DNA of 28,689 nt from Bacteroidales bacterium. GTDB lineage: Bacteria; Bacteroidota; Bacteroidia; Bacteroidales; UBA932. The DNA lies in contig JAKSKC010000007.1 of assembly GCA_024401945.1 (NCBI GenBank), positions 1-28,689 on the forward strand, given 5' to 3'. Within the stretch, counting starts at the first letter, position 1, and every line of letters begins with the position of its first letter. The position numbers were made by a program, and so were the translations under genes. Below are positions 1 through 6,928 of this stretch, in pieces. Below the pieces are notes generated by a model. That model searched no databases, had not been told where the DNA came from, and saw nothing but the letters and a program-made list of their open reading frames with translations.

Positions 1-2
1 TC

Positions 3-125
3 GCCAATCAGGACAACGAAGAACAGCTGGCTCAGATGATACGTGACGGCCTTACCGTAAAGCAGGCAATTGACAGATATTCAAGCAATTTCCTGCAGTC
101 ATACAGTGGTTACCACAGTAAGTGA
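3..125 (+). CDS. C-terminal fragment of HAD-like phosphatase lipoprotein
   Basis: The open frame enters from the left edge and ends at TGA 123-125, giving the last 40 residues of a protein. By eye 28 of the 40 residues are identical to the C-terminal region of the HAD-family lipoprotein encoded at 8029-9483 (shared segments ANQDNE, VKQ, DRYSS and GYHS). It is therefore most likely the tail of a second, paralogous HAD-like phosphatase, whose catalytic part lies outside the window. The family assignment is inherited from the paralogue. A strong hairpin at 168-193 follows the stop codon and could end the transcript. Confidence 0.8.
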   Translation, partial: ANQDNEEQLAQMIRDGLTVKQAIDRYSSNFLQSYSGYHSK

Positions 126-167
126 TGCCATAACACCTCATCCGCCTCTCCAGTAATTGAAATCCGC

Positions 168-193
168 GATTCATCCGCGCAGGCGGATGAATC
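168..193. terminator. Perfect 11-bp hairpin between convergent genes
   Basis: Arms 168-178 and 183-193 (GATTCATCCGC and its complement) enclose the loop GCAG. It sits between the stop of the rightward HAD tail (125) and the stop of the leftward YdeI-family gene (194). There is no good T-tract on either side, so it may act as a bidirectional 3'-end stabiliser or a weak terminator. Confidence 0.6.
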
Positions 194-769
194 CTACTTC
201 AGCTTTCCGCCATCATCCCAGCCTCGCTGAATCTTCCCGGCCCTGGTGTCTCTGATGAAATTCTCCAGAGCCTTTCGAGCCTGGTCCGGCCTCCCGGTAT
301 CCATATAGTGTTGAATTCTGTCCAACTTTATCCGTCTGTATACGTCGGGAAAGAGCTGGAAGTTATTCCAGACCTGAGAATCTTCTTCAAGAGCGTCGAT
401 TACCCATTTCCGGAACACGAAATCCCCCGGTTTCCAATCCGGCATCACAGCAAGCCCGGCAGGAGTCATTTCCCCAAGCGAAATTAATCGGTAACACCTT
501 TCGATGTTCTGCCAGCACCAGTTGCCGCCTCTGCGGCGAGGGGTAAAGTGCTGAACGGGTTTCCCTTCATCAATGCGCTTCTGAGTGCTGTCAATCCAGC
601 CGAAACAAAGGGCTACTTCAACGGCATCAATGTATCCGACAACTCCGGGGAAAGGCTTGTCGGCACGGTTCACCCGAAGCCAGAAGTCCTTCACCTTGTC
701 GTGATTCTCCAAATACCAGCTGTACAGTTCTTCTCTGGTATGTATGTCGAGCAGATTATCAACTACCAT
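194..769 (-). CDS. YdeI/OmdA-family protein
   Basis: The 191-residue protein matches the YdeI or OmpD-associated family (Pfam OmdA, called bacteriocin-protection in databases). Visible landmarks are an N-terminal KDFWLRVNRAD segment, the family signature ALCFGWIDS, the basic HFTPRRRGGNW segment and GEMTPAGLAVM. It has no signal peptide or membrane segment, so it is probably cytoplasmic. The biochemical role of the family is poorly defined. The ATG at 769 is preferred because the frame upstream of it overlaps the preceding gene and has no family similarity. It lies 40 bp downstream of the barrel-domain gene on the same strand and is probably the last gene of the sigma-factor transcription unit, although its function need not be linked. 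Confidence 0.82.
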   Translation of the reverse strand: MVVDNLLDIHTREELYSWYLENHDKVKDFWLRVNRADKPFPGVVGYIDAVEVALCFGWIDSTQKRIDEGKPVQHFTPRRRGGNWCWQNIERCYRLISLGEMTPAGLAVMPDWKPGDFVFRKWVIDALEEDSQVWNNFQLFPDVYRRIKLDRIQHYMDTGRPDQARKALENFIRDTRAGKIQRGWDDGGKLK

Positions 770-809
770 AACTGCCTGCAAAATTACACAAATTGCGATG
801 GAAATTCTC

Positions 810-2015
810 CTAAAGATTGAAACGCAGACCGACAGACGCCGAGAACACAAGCGGATGGGCTGTCCTGTACGTTTCCAGTCTGCGGGGCTGAGAAAGAACG
901 TCCCAGTCCAGCCTTGGCTCCAGGTACAGGCCGAAATGATCGGTGAACCTGTACTGTATTCCCGTCGCAGCGGTAAGGGAGAGGGAGAGCCCGTCCGCCC
1001 CGACCCTTTCTCCGTTGAGGATTGCGCACAAGCCGGTATCGCCCTCAAGACCTCCTCCCAGGTAGACATCCATCTTCGGAGTCCTTACAAAAGCCCAGTC
1101 CAGCCTGACCGGAATTCCAAGATAATGCGCAGTCTGCCTGATACTGCCCAACTCGCTATAGATGAAGGAAGACACATATATCGAATAGTCCAGTCCTGTG
1201 GTTATTCGCAACTGCTCCGATATAGGGAACTGCAGGGAGACCCCCGCCCTGACAGGGATATGGTGCGTTGCACTTCGAAGTTCAGGCTGAGGAGTCCAGT
1301 CTGATTTATTCGAGTTATCGATATAATTGGCGTAATTCATCGGAATAAGGAATGAAGAGGCGAGCCTCAGAAGAGCCGTTCCCGATACTGCTCCTACAGT
1401 TCCGACGGCCCATTTGGCGCCGGTGCCCAAGCTGACCTTCGAAGGCTTCTTCAAATCGGAGAAGTCCTTATCGGGCACTGATTTCCCGAGATGCCCGGTC
1501 TGCACCTCAAGGTCGTTGACGGGCACTTCTATTTCAGATTTCGTTTCCTCCTTCAGGTCATCAGCACCGTCATTGGCCGTTTTCCGCGGAGCGACGGCAT
1601 CGGCAAGCCTGGACGTGCCGGGGACATCGGCGTCGATTCCGGCAGCGCCGACGGTATCAGGGACTGCGGCTGCAACACGGGCTGGGACATCTTCTAAATT
1701 CACTGTATCGGCAAGCTTGGCTGCGACGGGGACATTATTGACGGCCGTATCGAGCAAGGCGAGAAGCTGCGGAGCCTCCGGTTCATCAGGCATCAGCATC
1801 GAAGCCTGCCTTCCCGGCAGGAAAAGGAGCAGCGCAAGCGCGGCGGCGGCCAGGGCAAAGGCCGGCGTCCATATCCACCAGGGAGAAATCCTCTTTCCCT
1901 TTTTCGGAGTTCCGGCCGCCTCGAATCCTGCAAAGAAACGGTCCATCTCCCCTTCCGGAAGGGTGGATTCATATCTTTCCAGTTTCTTTCGGAATATCTC
2001 CTCCCAATTTTCCAT
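810..2015 (-). CDS. Single-TM protein with C-terminal outer-membrane-barrel-like domain, sigma-factor partner
   Basis: The 401-residue protein starts with a short cytoplasmic-type segment (about 1-43), followed by one hydrophobic helix at about 45-67 (PWWIWTPAFALAAAALALLLF). A long Ala/Val/Asp-rich linker (about 70-200) comes next. The C-terminal part (about 215-401) shows alternating aromatic beta-strands, with ELGSIRQTAHYLGIPVRLDW and a terminal VGLRFNL typical of PorT/OmpW-like beta-barrels. It follows the ECF sigma factor gene with only one base between stop and start, so the two are translationally coupled. Position and the single TM segment suggest an anti-sigma-like partner, but I see no ASD/zinc motif. 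The combination of an inner-membrane helix and a barrel-like domain is odd. The function is unproven. Confidence 0.75.
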   Translation of the reverse strand: MENWEEIFRKKLERYESTLPEGEMDRFFAGFEAAGTPKKGKRISPWWIWTPAFALAAAALALLLFLPGRQASMLMPDEPEAPQLLALLDTAVNNVPVAAKLADTVNLEDVPARVAAAVPDTVGAAGIDADVPGTSRLADAVAPRKTANDGADDLKEETKSEIEVPVNDLEVQTGHLGKSVPDKDFSDLKKPSKVSLGTGAKWAVGTVGAVSGTALLRLASSFLIPMNYANYIDNSNKSDWTPQPELRSATHHIPVRAGVSLQFPISEQLRITTGLDYSIYVSSFIYSELGSIRQTAHYLGIPVRLDWAFVRTPKMDVYLGGGLEGDTGLCAILNGERVGADGLSLSLTAATGIQYRFTDHFGLYLEPRLDWDVLSQPRRLETYRTAHPLVFSASVGLRFNL

Positions 2016-2016
2016 A

Positions 2017-2565
2017 TCAATGCAGATCCTTTAAATATTCAACTATCATCATCTTCAACTCGGCCCGGGCCTTGGAAAGTATGCTCGCCGAGCCTTTTTC
2101 GCTGATTCCCAGCAGGGAAGCTATCTGTTTGTGGGTATATCCGTCGATACAATACATATTGAAAACGACCCTCCGCGAATCATTAAGAGAGGAAATCATC
2201 CCGAGCATCACATCCTCCGGAATGCAGGACACATCCTCCTCTCCAAGGGCAGGCAGATTGTCCACATCGGAGATATCCAGGGATACTGTCTTCAGATGCT
2301 TGATTTTCAGATTGTTAAGTGCGAGGTTGATGGTGAGTCTGCTCATCCAGGCGAACAGGGAACCCTCTCCCCTGTAACGGAAACCGGAGATTTTCCCGAA
2401 GATTCTTATCATCGCATCGTGAAGCAGGTCACGCGCATATTCGGGGTTGTCACAGTAGCGCAGGCAGGTCGAGTAAAGCCTGGCCGCATATCTGCTATAC
2501 AGCTCGCGTTCCGCATCAATATTATTTTCGGAGCAGAGTCGCGCCAGTTCCTCTTCACTCATCAT
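2017..2565 (-). CDS. ECF-type RNA polymerase sigma factor
   Basis: The 182-residue protein has the two-domain layout of ECF sigma factors. Region 2 lies at about residues 18-85, with LYSTCLRYCDNPEYARDLLH, an IRIFGKI core helix and FAWMSRLTINLALNNLK. Region 4 lies at about 115-172, with a helix-turn-helix containing GYTHKQIASLLGISEKGSAS. The length is normal for the group. It starts MMSEEELARLC, and the second Met is an equally possible start. It lies 28 bp downstream of a lipoprotein gene and one base upstream of the membrane-barrel gene, so all three probably share one transcript. Target promoters cannot be read from the window. Confidence 0.93.
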   Translation of the reverse strand: MMSEEELARLCSENNIDAERELYSRYAARLYSTCLRYCDNPEYARDLLHDAMIRIFGKISGFRYRGEGSLFAWMSRLTINLALNNLKIKHLKTVSLDISDVDNLPALGEEDVSCIPEDVMLGMISSLNDSRRVVFNMYCIDGYTHKQIASLLGISEKGSASILSKARAELKMMIVEYLKDLH

Positions 2566-2593
2566 CCGGGTTCAGTCAGCTCGGAGACCCGGT

Positions 2594-3085
2594 TCAATAC
2601 GGCAGGAACCCGACCGACATATCAAGGTCCTTGCTGAACTCGAAGTCAACCCGCTGTGAGATGTTGCCCATAGCCGAACAGTAATAATACACGAGGGAAT
2701 ACTTTCCTTTCGAAAGACCGGTTACTTTGGTCTCGGTTTTATCGACGACGCAGATGCAGTTGGCTGAACGTGTTGATTTCTGCGTCACATATATGCTTAG
2801 GGTACTGCCTTCCAGGACTGTTCTGCAGTCAAGGCCTTCCTTCACTTCACAGCCGGCGGGGAAATTCAAGAGGCTAACTGCAAGAGCTCCATTGGTGTAT
2901 TTCAGATTCAGAGTACAGCGGGAGGAACCAGGTTCCGTCCCTTCGTCGGAAGCCTTTGTCCCTGGGCATAAAGTGGAATTGAAGTATTTCTGCCTGGCCC
3001 TGCCTGAACTTTTACTTTCGCAACCTGAGACAAGGATGACGGCGAGCATAAGAATCAGCGCAGACCCGAATACTGTTCTTTTCAT
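2594..3085 (-). CDS. Small Cys-containing lipoprotein, function unknown
   Basis: The 163-residue protein has a classical lipoprotein signal: MKR, a hydrophobic stretch, then the lipobox LVSGC with the acylated Cys at residue 22. The mature part has several further cysteines (for example STLCPG, SSRCTL, AGCEVK, LDCRTV, NCICVV), consistent with disulphides in the periplasm or at the surface. Its strand-rich sequence with KVTGLSKGKYSLVYYY resembles an immunoglobulin-like fold, but I recognise no named family. It is the first gene of the leftward unit leading to the ECF sigma factor, so it could be an envelope sensor or input component; that is inference from position only. Confidence 0.75.
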   Translation of the reverse strand: MKRTVFGSALILMLAVILVSGCESKSSGRARQKYFNSTLCPGTKASDEGTEPGSSRCTLNLKYTNGALAVSLLNFPAGCEVKEGLDCRTVLEGSTLSIYVTQKSTRSANCICVVDKTETKVTGLSKGKYSLVYYYCSAMGNISQRVDFEFSKDLDMSVGFLPY

Positions 3086-3141
3086 TTTCGTGTAAATCTA
3101 AGTTTCACTATATTAAACAACGAAACTCCGAAAATACGTCT

Positions 3142-3172
3142 TTTGCAAATATAGACATTATACTTATATTCG
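3142..3172 (+). promoter_or_regulatory. Promoter for the CE1-type esterase gene
   Basis: TTTG at 3142-3145 is followed after 19 bases by TATATTCG at 3165-3172, one mismatch from the Bacteroidota -7 consensus TAnnTTTG. The expected start near 3178 leaves a leader of about 30 bases before the ATG at 3209. It interleaves with the opposite-strand promoter at 3176-3146. Confidence 0.65.
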
Positions 3173-3176
3173 CACA
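3146..3176 (-). promoter_or_regulatory. Promoter for the lipoprotein/sigma operon
   Basis: On the minus strand a perfect Bacteroidota -7 element TATATTTG occupies 3153-3146. Exactly 19 bases upstream of it lies TGTG (3176-3173), a three-of-four match to the -33 TTTG. Transcription would begin near 3140, giving a leader of about 55 bases to the lipoprotein start at 3085. Confidence 0.6.
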
Positions 3177-3208
3177 GCATAATCGAAAAATAACCAATCG
3201 CGATACTT

Positions 3209-4357
3209 ATGAAAAGACTGACACTCTGTCTGGCCGTTCTGACGCTTGCATACCTCGCATCAGCCCAGAATCCGAAGGCCTATCCGCCACGAATCAACGA
3301 GGACAACTCCGTGACCATCAATTGCAAGGCTCCTGACGCTCAGCTCGTTCAGGTGGTCGGTGAACTCTCCTCCGGCCAGGCCACCAAAGATATGGTCCGC
3401 GACTCCAGCGGCATCTGGACATACACCACTGCCCCGCTCAAGAGCGAGATGTACTATTACCTCCTGAAGGTTGACGGCGTATCAGTGGCAGACCCGCTGA
3501 ACTCAGCCGGAATCCTGGACGGAGGCAGCCGCTACAGCTATGTCATCGTCCCCGGCGGTGTCGGCGACCTCTACATCCCACAACAGGTCCCTCACGGAAA
3601 CGTCCACAAGGTATGGTACACTGCCAAAGAGCTCGGATATGACCGCAGGATGTCCATCTATACACCTCCGGGATACGAACAGAACAAAAAGAAATATCCC
3701 GTACTCTACCTGCTCCACGGCGCGGGAGGGAATGAGGAATCCTGGCTTACCTTCGGCCGCACGGCCCAGATTATGGACAATCTCCTCGCTGCGGGCAAGA
3801 TAGCCCCGATGATCGTCGTTATGACCAGCGGCGGCACAAAGAGTCAGGCAGCTCCGGGAGACTGTCCGGGAGACGGTCTCTACAGCCCCGTATCAGGCAG
3901 CTCCTATGACAGTTCCTACGAGGTTCAGTTCAAGGATGTCCTGGAGTATGTCGAAAGCAGTTACCGCGTCATCAAAAAGAAGAGCGGCCGTGCCATCGCC
4001 GGCCTTTCGATGGGAGGGGAACAGGCTTTCCAGACTGCCCTGAACTATCCTGAGACCTTCGACTACGTAGGTATCTTCTCCGGCGTCCCGAGAGTCCGCA
4101 AGATCAACGGCAACGAACTCAAGGTGGAAATATATGAGAATACCCTCGAGAAACTCTACAAGGAATTCGACAACGGCCTCAAGCTGTACTACATCGCAGT
4201 GGGAGTGGACGATTCCCTGTACGGGAACAGCAAATGGCTGCGCGAGACACTGGATGCCAAAGGCCTGCCGTACATCTACAACGAATCCACGGGTGGACAC
4301 TCCTGGCGCAACTGGCGTCTCTACCTCACCGATTTCTCACAGAAACTGTTCAAGTAG
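3209..4357 (+). CDS. Secreted CE1-type esterase with N-terminal Ig-like (E-set) domain
   Basis: The 382-residue protein has a signal peptide ending LASAQ (residues 1-20). An N-terminal E-set/CBM48-like beta domain spans about 25-115 and an esterase-D/feruloyl-esterase-like alpha/beta hydrolase spans about 130-382. The nucleophile elbow is GLSMGG (Ser267), the acid is probably Asp334 or Asp335 in GVDDSLYG, and the His is in GGHSW (His364). YLLHGAGGNEESW forms the oxyanion-hole strand. This architecture is typical of Bacteroidota carbohydrate esterases that remove acyl or feruloyl groups from plant polysaccharides, acting in the periplasm or outside. The substrate is not readable from sequence. 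It is monocistronic or leads into the truncated C69 gene 40 bp downstream. Confidence 0.9.
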   Translation: MKRLTLCLAVLTLAYLASAQNPKAYPPRINEDNSVTINCKAPDAQLVQVVGELSSGQATKDMVRDSSGIWTYTTAPLKSEMYYYLLKVDGVSVADPLNSAGILDGGSRYSYVIVPGGVGDLYIPQQVPHGNVHKVWYTAKELGYDRRMSIYTPPGYEQNKKKYPVLYLLHGAGGNEESWLTFGRTAQIMDNLLAAGKIAPMIVVMTSGGTKSQAAPGDCPGDGLYSPVSGSSYDSSYEVQFKDVLEYVESSYRVIKKKSGRAIAGLSMGGEQAFQTALNYPETFDYVGIFSGVPRVRKINGNELKVEIYENTLEKLYKEFDNGLKLYYIAVGVDDSLYGNSKWLRETLDAKGLPYIYNESTGGHSWRNWRLYLTDFSQKLFK

Positions 4358-4397
4358 CAGGGCGTTTGCCGGTCAATGAGCCGGAGAATTTCACACT

Positions 4398-4628
4398 ATG
4401 AAGAAAACGATATCATTCATCCTGATTGCGGCCATCACGCTCTTATGCGGAACAGAATTCCGGGCAAAGGCGTGTACCGGGCTCTACATAGGAAAGAAAT
4501 GCTCGGCGGACGGCACTGTCATATTCGGCAGGAGCAACTGCTCGAAGAATCTCTTCAGACTGCCGGAAATGAGAAGACAGAGAGAGTTGACGCCATCCTT
4601 TCCAACGGGACGATCCTGCTTCCACTGA
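4398..4628 (+). pseudogene. Truncated C69-family peptidase (N-terminal remnant)
   Basis: A 76-codon frame encodes a good signal peptide (MKKTISFILIAAITLLCG, cleaved near FRAKA) followed by the N-terminus of a C69/PepD-type Ntn peptidase: ACTGLYIGKKCSADGTVIFG, where the Cys after the signal is the family nucleophile. Family members run to about 450-550 residues, but here similarity stops after about residue 47. The rest (basic, unlike the family) ends at TGA 4628. The next 80 bp hold no continuation I recognise. It is best read as a deleted or frameshifted gene. An intact C69 enzyme is present at 20963-22315. Confidence 0.7.
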
Positions 4629-4712
4629 TGTACCTTGACAGATTAAGGATTCCCGGACGGACAAGCGTCATTGAAACAATTTGATGTAAAACACCTATTT
4701 ATACCAAACAAA

Positions 4713-6044
4713 ATGAAAAGTCAAAATAAAGATCAGGAATTAATTCATTTATTCAGGAAATGCCATCGGACATATTTCTTGATTTGTGCAGCCTGTGCAA
4801 CCGTTCTGTTTGCAGGCTGCTGTAAAAAATCTGATGAGAACAAACCATTGCGCGTCCTGTCTCTCGGTGAACCGGTAACGAATCCGATAGGAATAGAGCA
4901 CTGCAAGCCTGCCGGATCGGCCGATGTTCTGGCCTCACTGCGCCGCATTGATGATAAACTCTATTATATGGATTACACCATAGACCTGCAGCTGGATTCC
5001 CTGATTGAAAAGGACCTGCGCAGTATGGAGGATTTGAATTCCGCCTTTCATTCGATACTGTTCAACGACCCTGAGAAAGAAGATTTCGGCGACATCAGTG
5101 CATTGAGCTGTTCAGGCTTTGCTTGCAAGAACCCGGCCGGGCAAACCTTGTTCGGACGCAATTTCGACGGTGGCGCCGGTCCGCTTCTGCTTACTTTCAA
5201 CACGGCAAACGGCTATCGTTTCGTGGCATCCACCAATCCCATATACAACTCCATGAAGATGTACTTTGATCCCGAGAAAGGGGGAGACGGTGTGATCAGC
5301 GACGGCAAGACCCCTTTGTACGGTCTTCTCCGCCAGCCTGTTGCGACTACTGACGGAATGAACGAATACGGTCTTTGCTTCGGCGCTTTCCAGCTGCCGA
5401 CCTTCGGCGACCTGCGTGGAGATTACGAGGCCCATCCCGATATGCTTCAACAGGAAACAGGGAAGAAGGCTATCAACTATATGTTCATGCACAATTGCAT
5501 ACTTGCCAAATGCAAGACCATCAGGGAAGTGGAGGAATTCCTCCGCGCTCACGATATGGTGACCAACTCTCAGCCGATGAACGTTCACTGGTTGATGGCA
5601 GATGCTACAGGTGACTGGGCCATATTCGAATACTGGAAGAATGAGCTGTACGTTTACCGTGAGAAAGAACTGTTTGACCTTGCAAATCACAAGAGAGGGC
5701 AGCAGCACGTACAGTGGGAATGGTTCAGCATAGAGAATTATTATCGTCATCCGGAGCCATATCTCACATTCCCGGCAAATCAGGCTGAAAATCCGGCAAA
5801 CTGGCAGCTGCAGATGACAAACAAGCTTCGCGTCGAGCATATGATGAATTTCTATCATCCAATTATGACGGAAATGGAGGCTCTGGAATGCCTGCAGGAG
5901 GGTCATTTCGGAATTGAGGAATATGGCGGAGTCACCGACTGGTCAATGGTGTTCAACCCTGCTGAACGCACAATTCTCTTCAATATGCGCAACGATATGT
6001 CCCGAATCTATATCCTGGACCTGAAGAAGGACCTTGGCTGGTAA
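4713..6044 (+). CDS. Lipoprotein linear-amide C-N hydrolase (C45/choloylglycine-hydrolase-like Ntn enzyme)
   Basis: From ATG 4713 the protein has 444 residues, with a lipoprotein signal whose lipobox LFAGC puts the lipid Cys at residue 36. An upstream ATG at 4671 is in frame but would place 14 polar residues before the signal. The catalytic region starts with ALSCSGFACKN (candidate nucleophile Cys133), followed by AGQTLFGRNFDGG, the Arg-Asn-x-Asp signature of the C45/C59 amide hydrolases. NEYGLCFG and NVHWLMADATGDWAIFEY further match the fold. Cys133 follows a propeptide-like stretch of about 97 residues, so autocatalytic cleavage is expected. Bile-salt or N-acyl-amide hydrolysis are possible activities; the substrate is unknown. 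The location is a periplasm-facing membrane leaflet or the cell surface. Confidence 0.82.
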   Translation: MKSQNKDQELIHLFRKCHRTYFLICAACATVLFAGCCKKSDENKPLRVLSLGEPVTNPIGIEHCKPAGSADVLASLRRIDDKLYYMDYTIDLQLDSLIEKDLRSMEDLNSAFHSILFNDPEKEDFGDISALSCSGFACKNPAGQTLFGRNFDGGAGPLLLTFNTANGYRFVASTNPIYNSMKMYFDPEKGGDGVISDGKTPLYGLLRQPVATTDGMNEYGLCFGAFQLPTFGDLRGDYEAHPDMLQQETGKKAINYMFMHNCILAKCKTIREVEEFLRAHDMVTNSQPMNVHWLMADATGDWAIFEYWKNELYVYREKELFDLANHKRGQQHVQWEWFSIENYYRHPEPYLTFPANQAENPANWQLQMTNKLRVEHMMNFYHPIMTEMEALECLQEGHFGIEEYGGVTDWSMVFNPAERTILFNMRNDMSRIYILDLKKDLGW

Positions 6045-6096
6045 AAACGATAGTTAAAGGAATCCGCCGGTGTGCGCCCTCAACAATATTAGAATC

Positions 6097-6390
6097 ATGA
6101 AACGTCTATCATTGATTGTTGCGGCCCTTGCCGTGATGGTGCGGGCAGCAGGCTGCCAGAAGTATGACGACTCACAGATCCGTCAGGAGATAAAGGAACT
6201 GGTTGACGAATGTTATTGTGGAATGTTCTACGGTTGTTCAAGCCTGAAGAATATAAGTGTTGCTTTCACTGACTGGAAAGACGGTTCGGCAACTCCATTC
6301 TGGGTTATCGGCGTACCTGCCGAAGGCACTTTCGAATGCCCGGAAAATCCGGAAGTAAATTTGCACATCAACTCCAGATTGTATAACTGA
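6097..6390 (+). CDS. Degenerate BspA-like lipoprotein fragment with internal deletion
   Basis: The 97-residue frame from ATG 6097 joins two parts normally far apart. Residues 1-38 are a signal peptide plus the start of a Bacteroidales surface lipoprotein (GCQKYDDSQIRQEIKELVDE, resembling the coiled start of DUF4988 proteins). The rest, from MFYGCSSLKNISVAFTDW to GVPAEGTFECPENPEV, is the C-terminal end of a BspA-type leucine-rich repeat protein. The repeats that should lie between are absent, so this looks like a large in-frame deletion that kept the reading frame. The lipobox is also weak (VRAAGC). It may still be expressed as a small lipoprotein, but is more likely a relic. Its stop is one base before the next ATG. 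Confidence 0.6.
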   Translation: MKRLSLIVAALAVMVRAAGCQKYDDSQIRQEIKELVDECYCGMFYGCSSLKNISVAFTDWKDGSATPFWVIGVPAEGTFECPENPEVNLHINSRLYN

Positions 6391-6391
6391 A

Positions 6392-6928
6392 ATGCCGCCG
6401 GAAAAGATACAGAGAACACTCGTATGGCTGGAGGGACATGGTATACCTTACGAAGTGCACTATCATCCGGCAATCTTCACCATAGAAGATTGTCTCGCTT
6501 ACTGGAAAGATATCGAAGCAACCCACTGCAAGAATCTCTTCATGCGCAACCACAAGGGCAACCGTCATTACCTCATCAGCTACGAGTGCCACAAGAACCT
6601 TGACATCCACTCCCTGGAGCATATGCTGCACCAGGGGAAGCTGTCATTTGCCTCACCTGAGAGGATGGACAGGTGCCTGGGGGTTGCTCCGGGCAGTGTA
6701 TGCGCCTTCGGCCTTATCAATGACATCGATATCGCGGAGTCTGCCGATCCGAAGGAACTCTTCGAGAACGGTCACCGGGTGAAATATTTCCTCGACAGGG
6801 ATCTGCAGACTGCGGAAAAAGTCAGTTTCCATCCCTGTGACAATACCGCCAGCGTTGTGCTGACGCACGATATGTTCATGAAGTTCCTCTCTATCTGGGG
6901 TGGAGAATATGAATGGATTGTGATATGA
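6392..6928 (+). CDS. Prolyl-tRNA editing domain protein (YbaK/ProX family)
   Basis: The 178-residue cytoplasmic protein matches the trans-editing YbaK/PrdX/ProXp family, which deacylates mischarged tRNAs such as Ala-tRNA(Pro). The sequence shows the N-terminal substrate helix with VHYHPAIFTIEDC, then CKNLFMRNHKGNRHYLISYE containing the conserved K-N-L-F-x-x-N/D core, and LGVAPGSVCAFGLIND, which corresponds to the family's GxxPGSVxPFGL loop. The length is normal for a stand-alone editing protein. It overlaps the next gene at ATGA 6925-6928, so the two are probably translationally coupled. The exact substrate specificity cannot be told. Confidence 0.9.
   Translation: MPPEKIQRTLVWLEGHGIPYEVHYHPAIFTIEDCLAYWKDIEATHCKNLFMRNHKGNRHYLISYECHKNLDIHSLEHMLHQGKLSFASPERMDRCLGVAPGSVCAFGLINDIDIAESADPKELFENGHRVKYFLDRDLQTAEKVSFHPCDNTASVVLTHDMFMKFLSIWGGEYEWIVI

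Noticed and set aside
770..1069. N-terminal extension of the YdeI/OmdA gene upstream of 769
   Set aside because: These 100 codons overlap the barrel-protein gene on the same strand in another frame and show no family similarity; family similarity begins just after the ATG at 769.
4376..4684. 102-codon open frame overlapping the C69 remnant in another frame
   Set aside because: It has no signal peptide or recognisable domain, while the other frame carries a clear signal peptide and C69 motif. Its tail might hold frameshifted remnant sequence but nothing could be matched.
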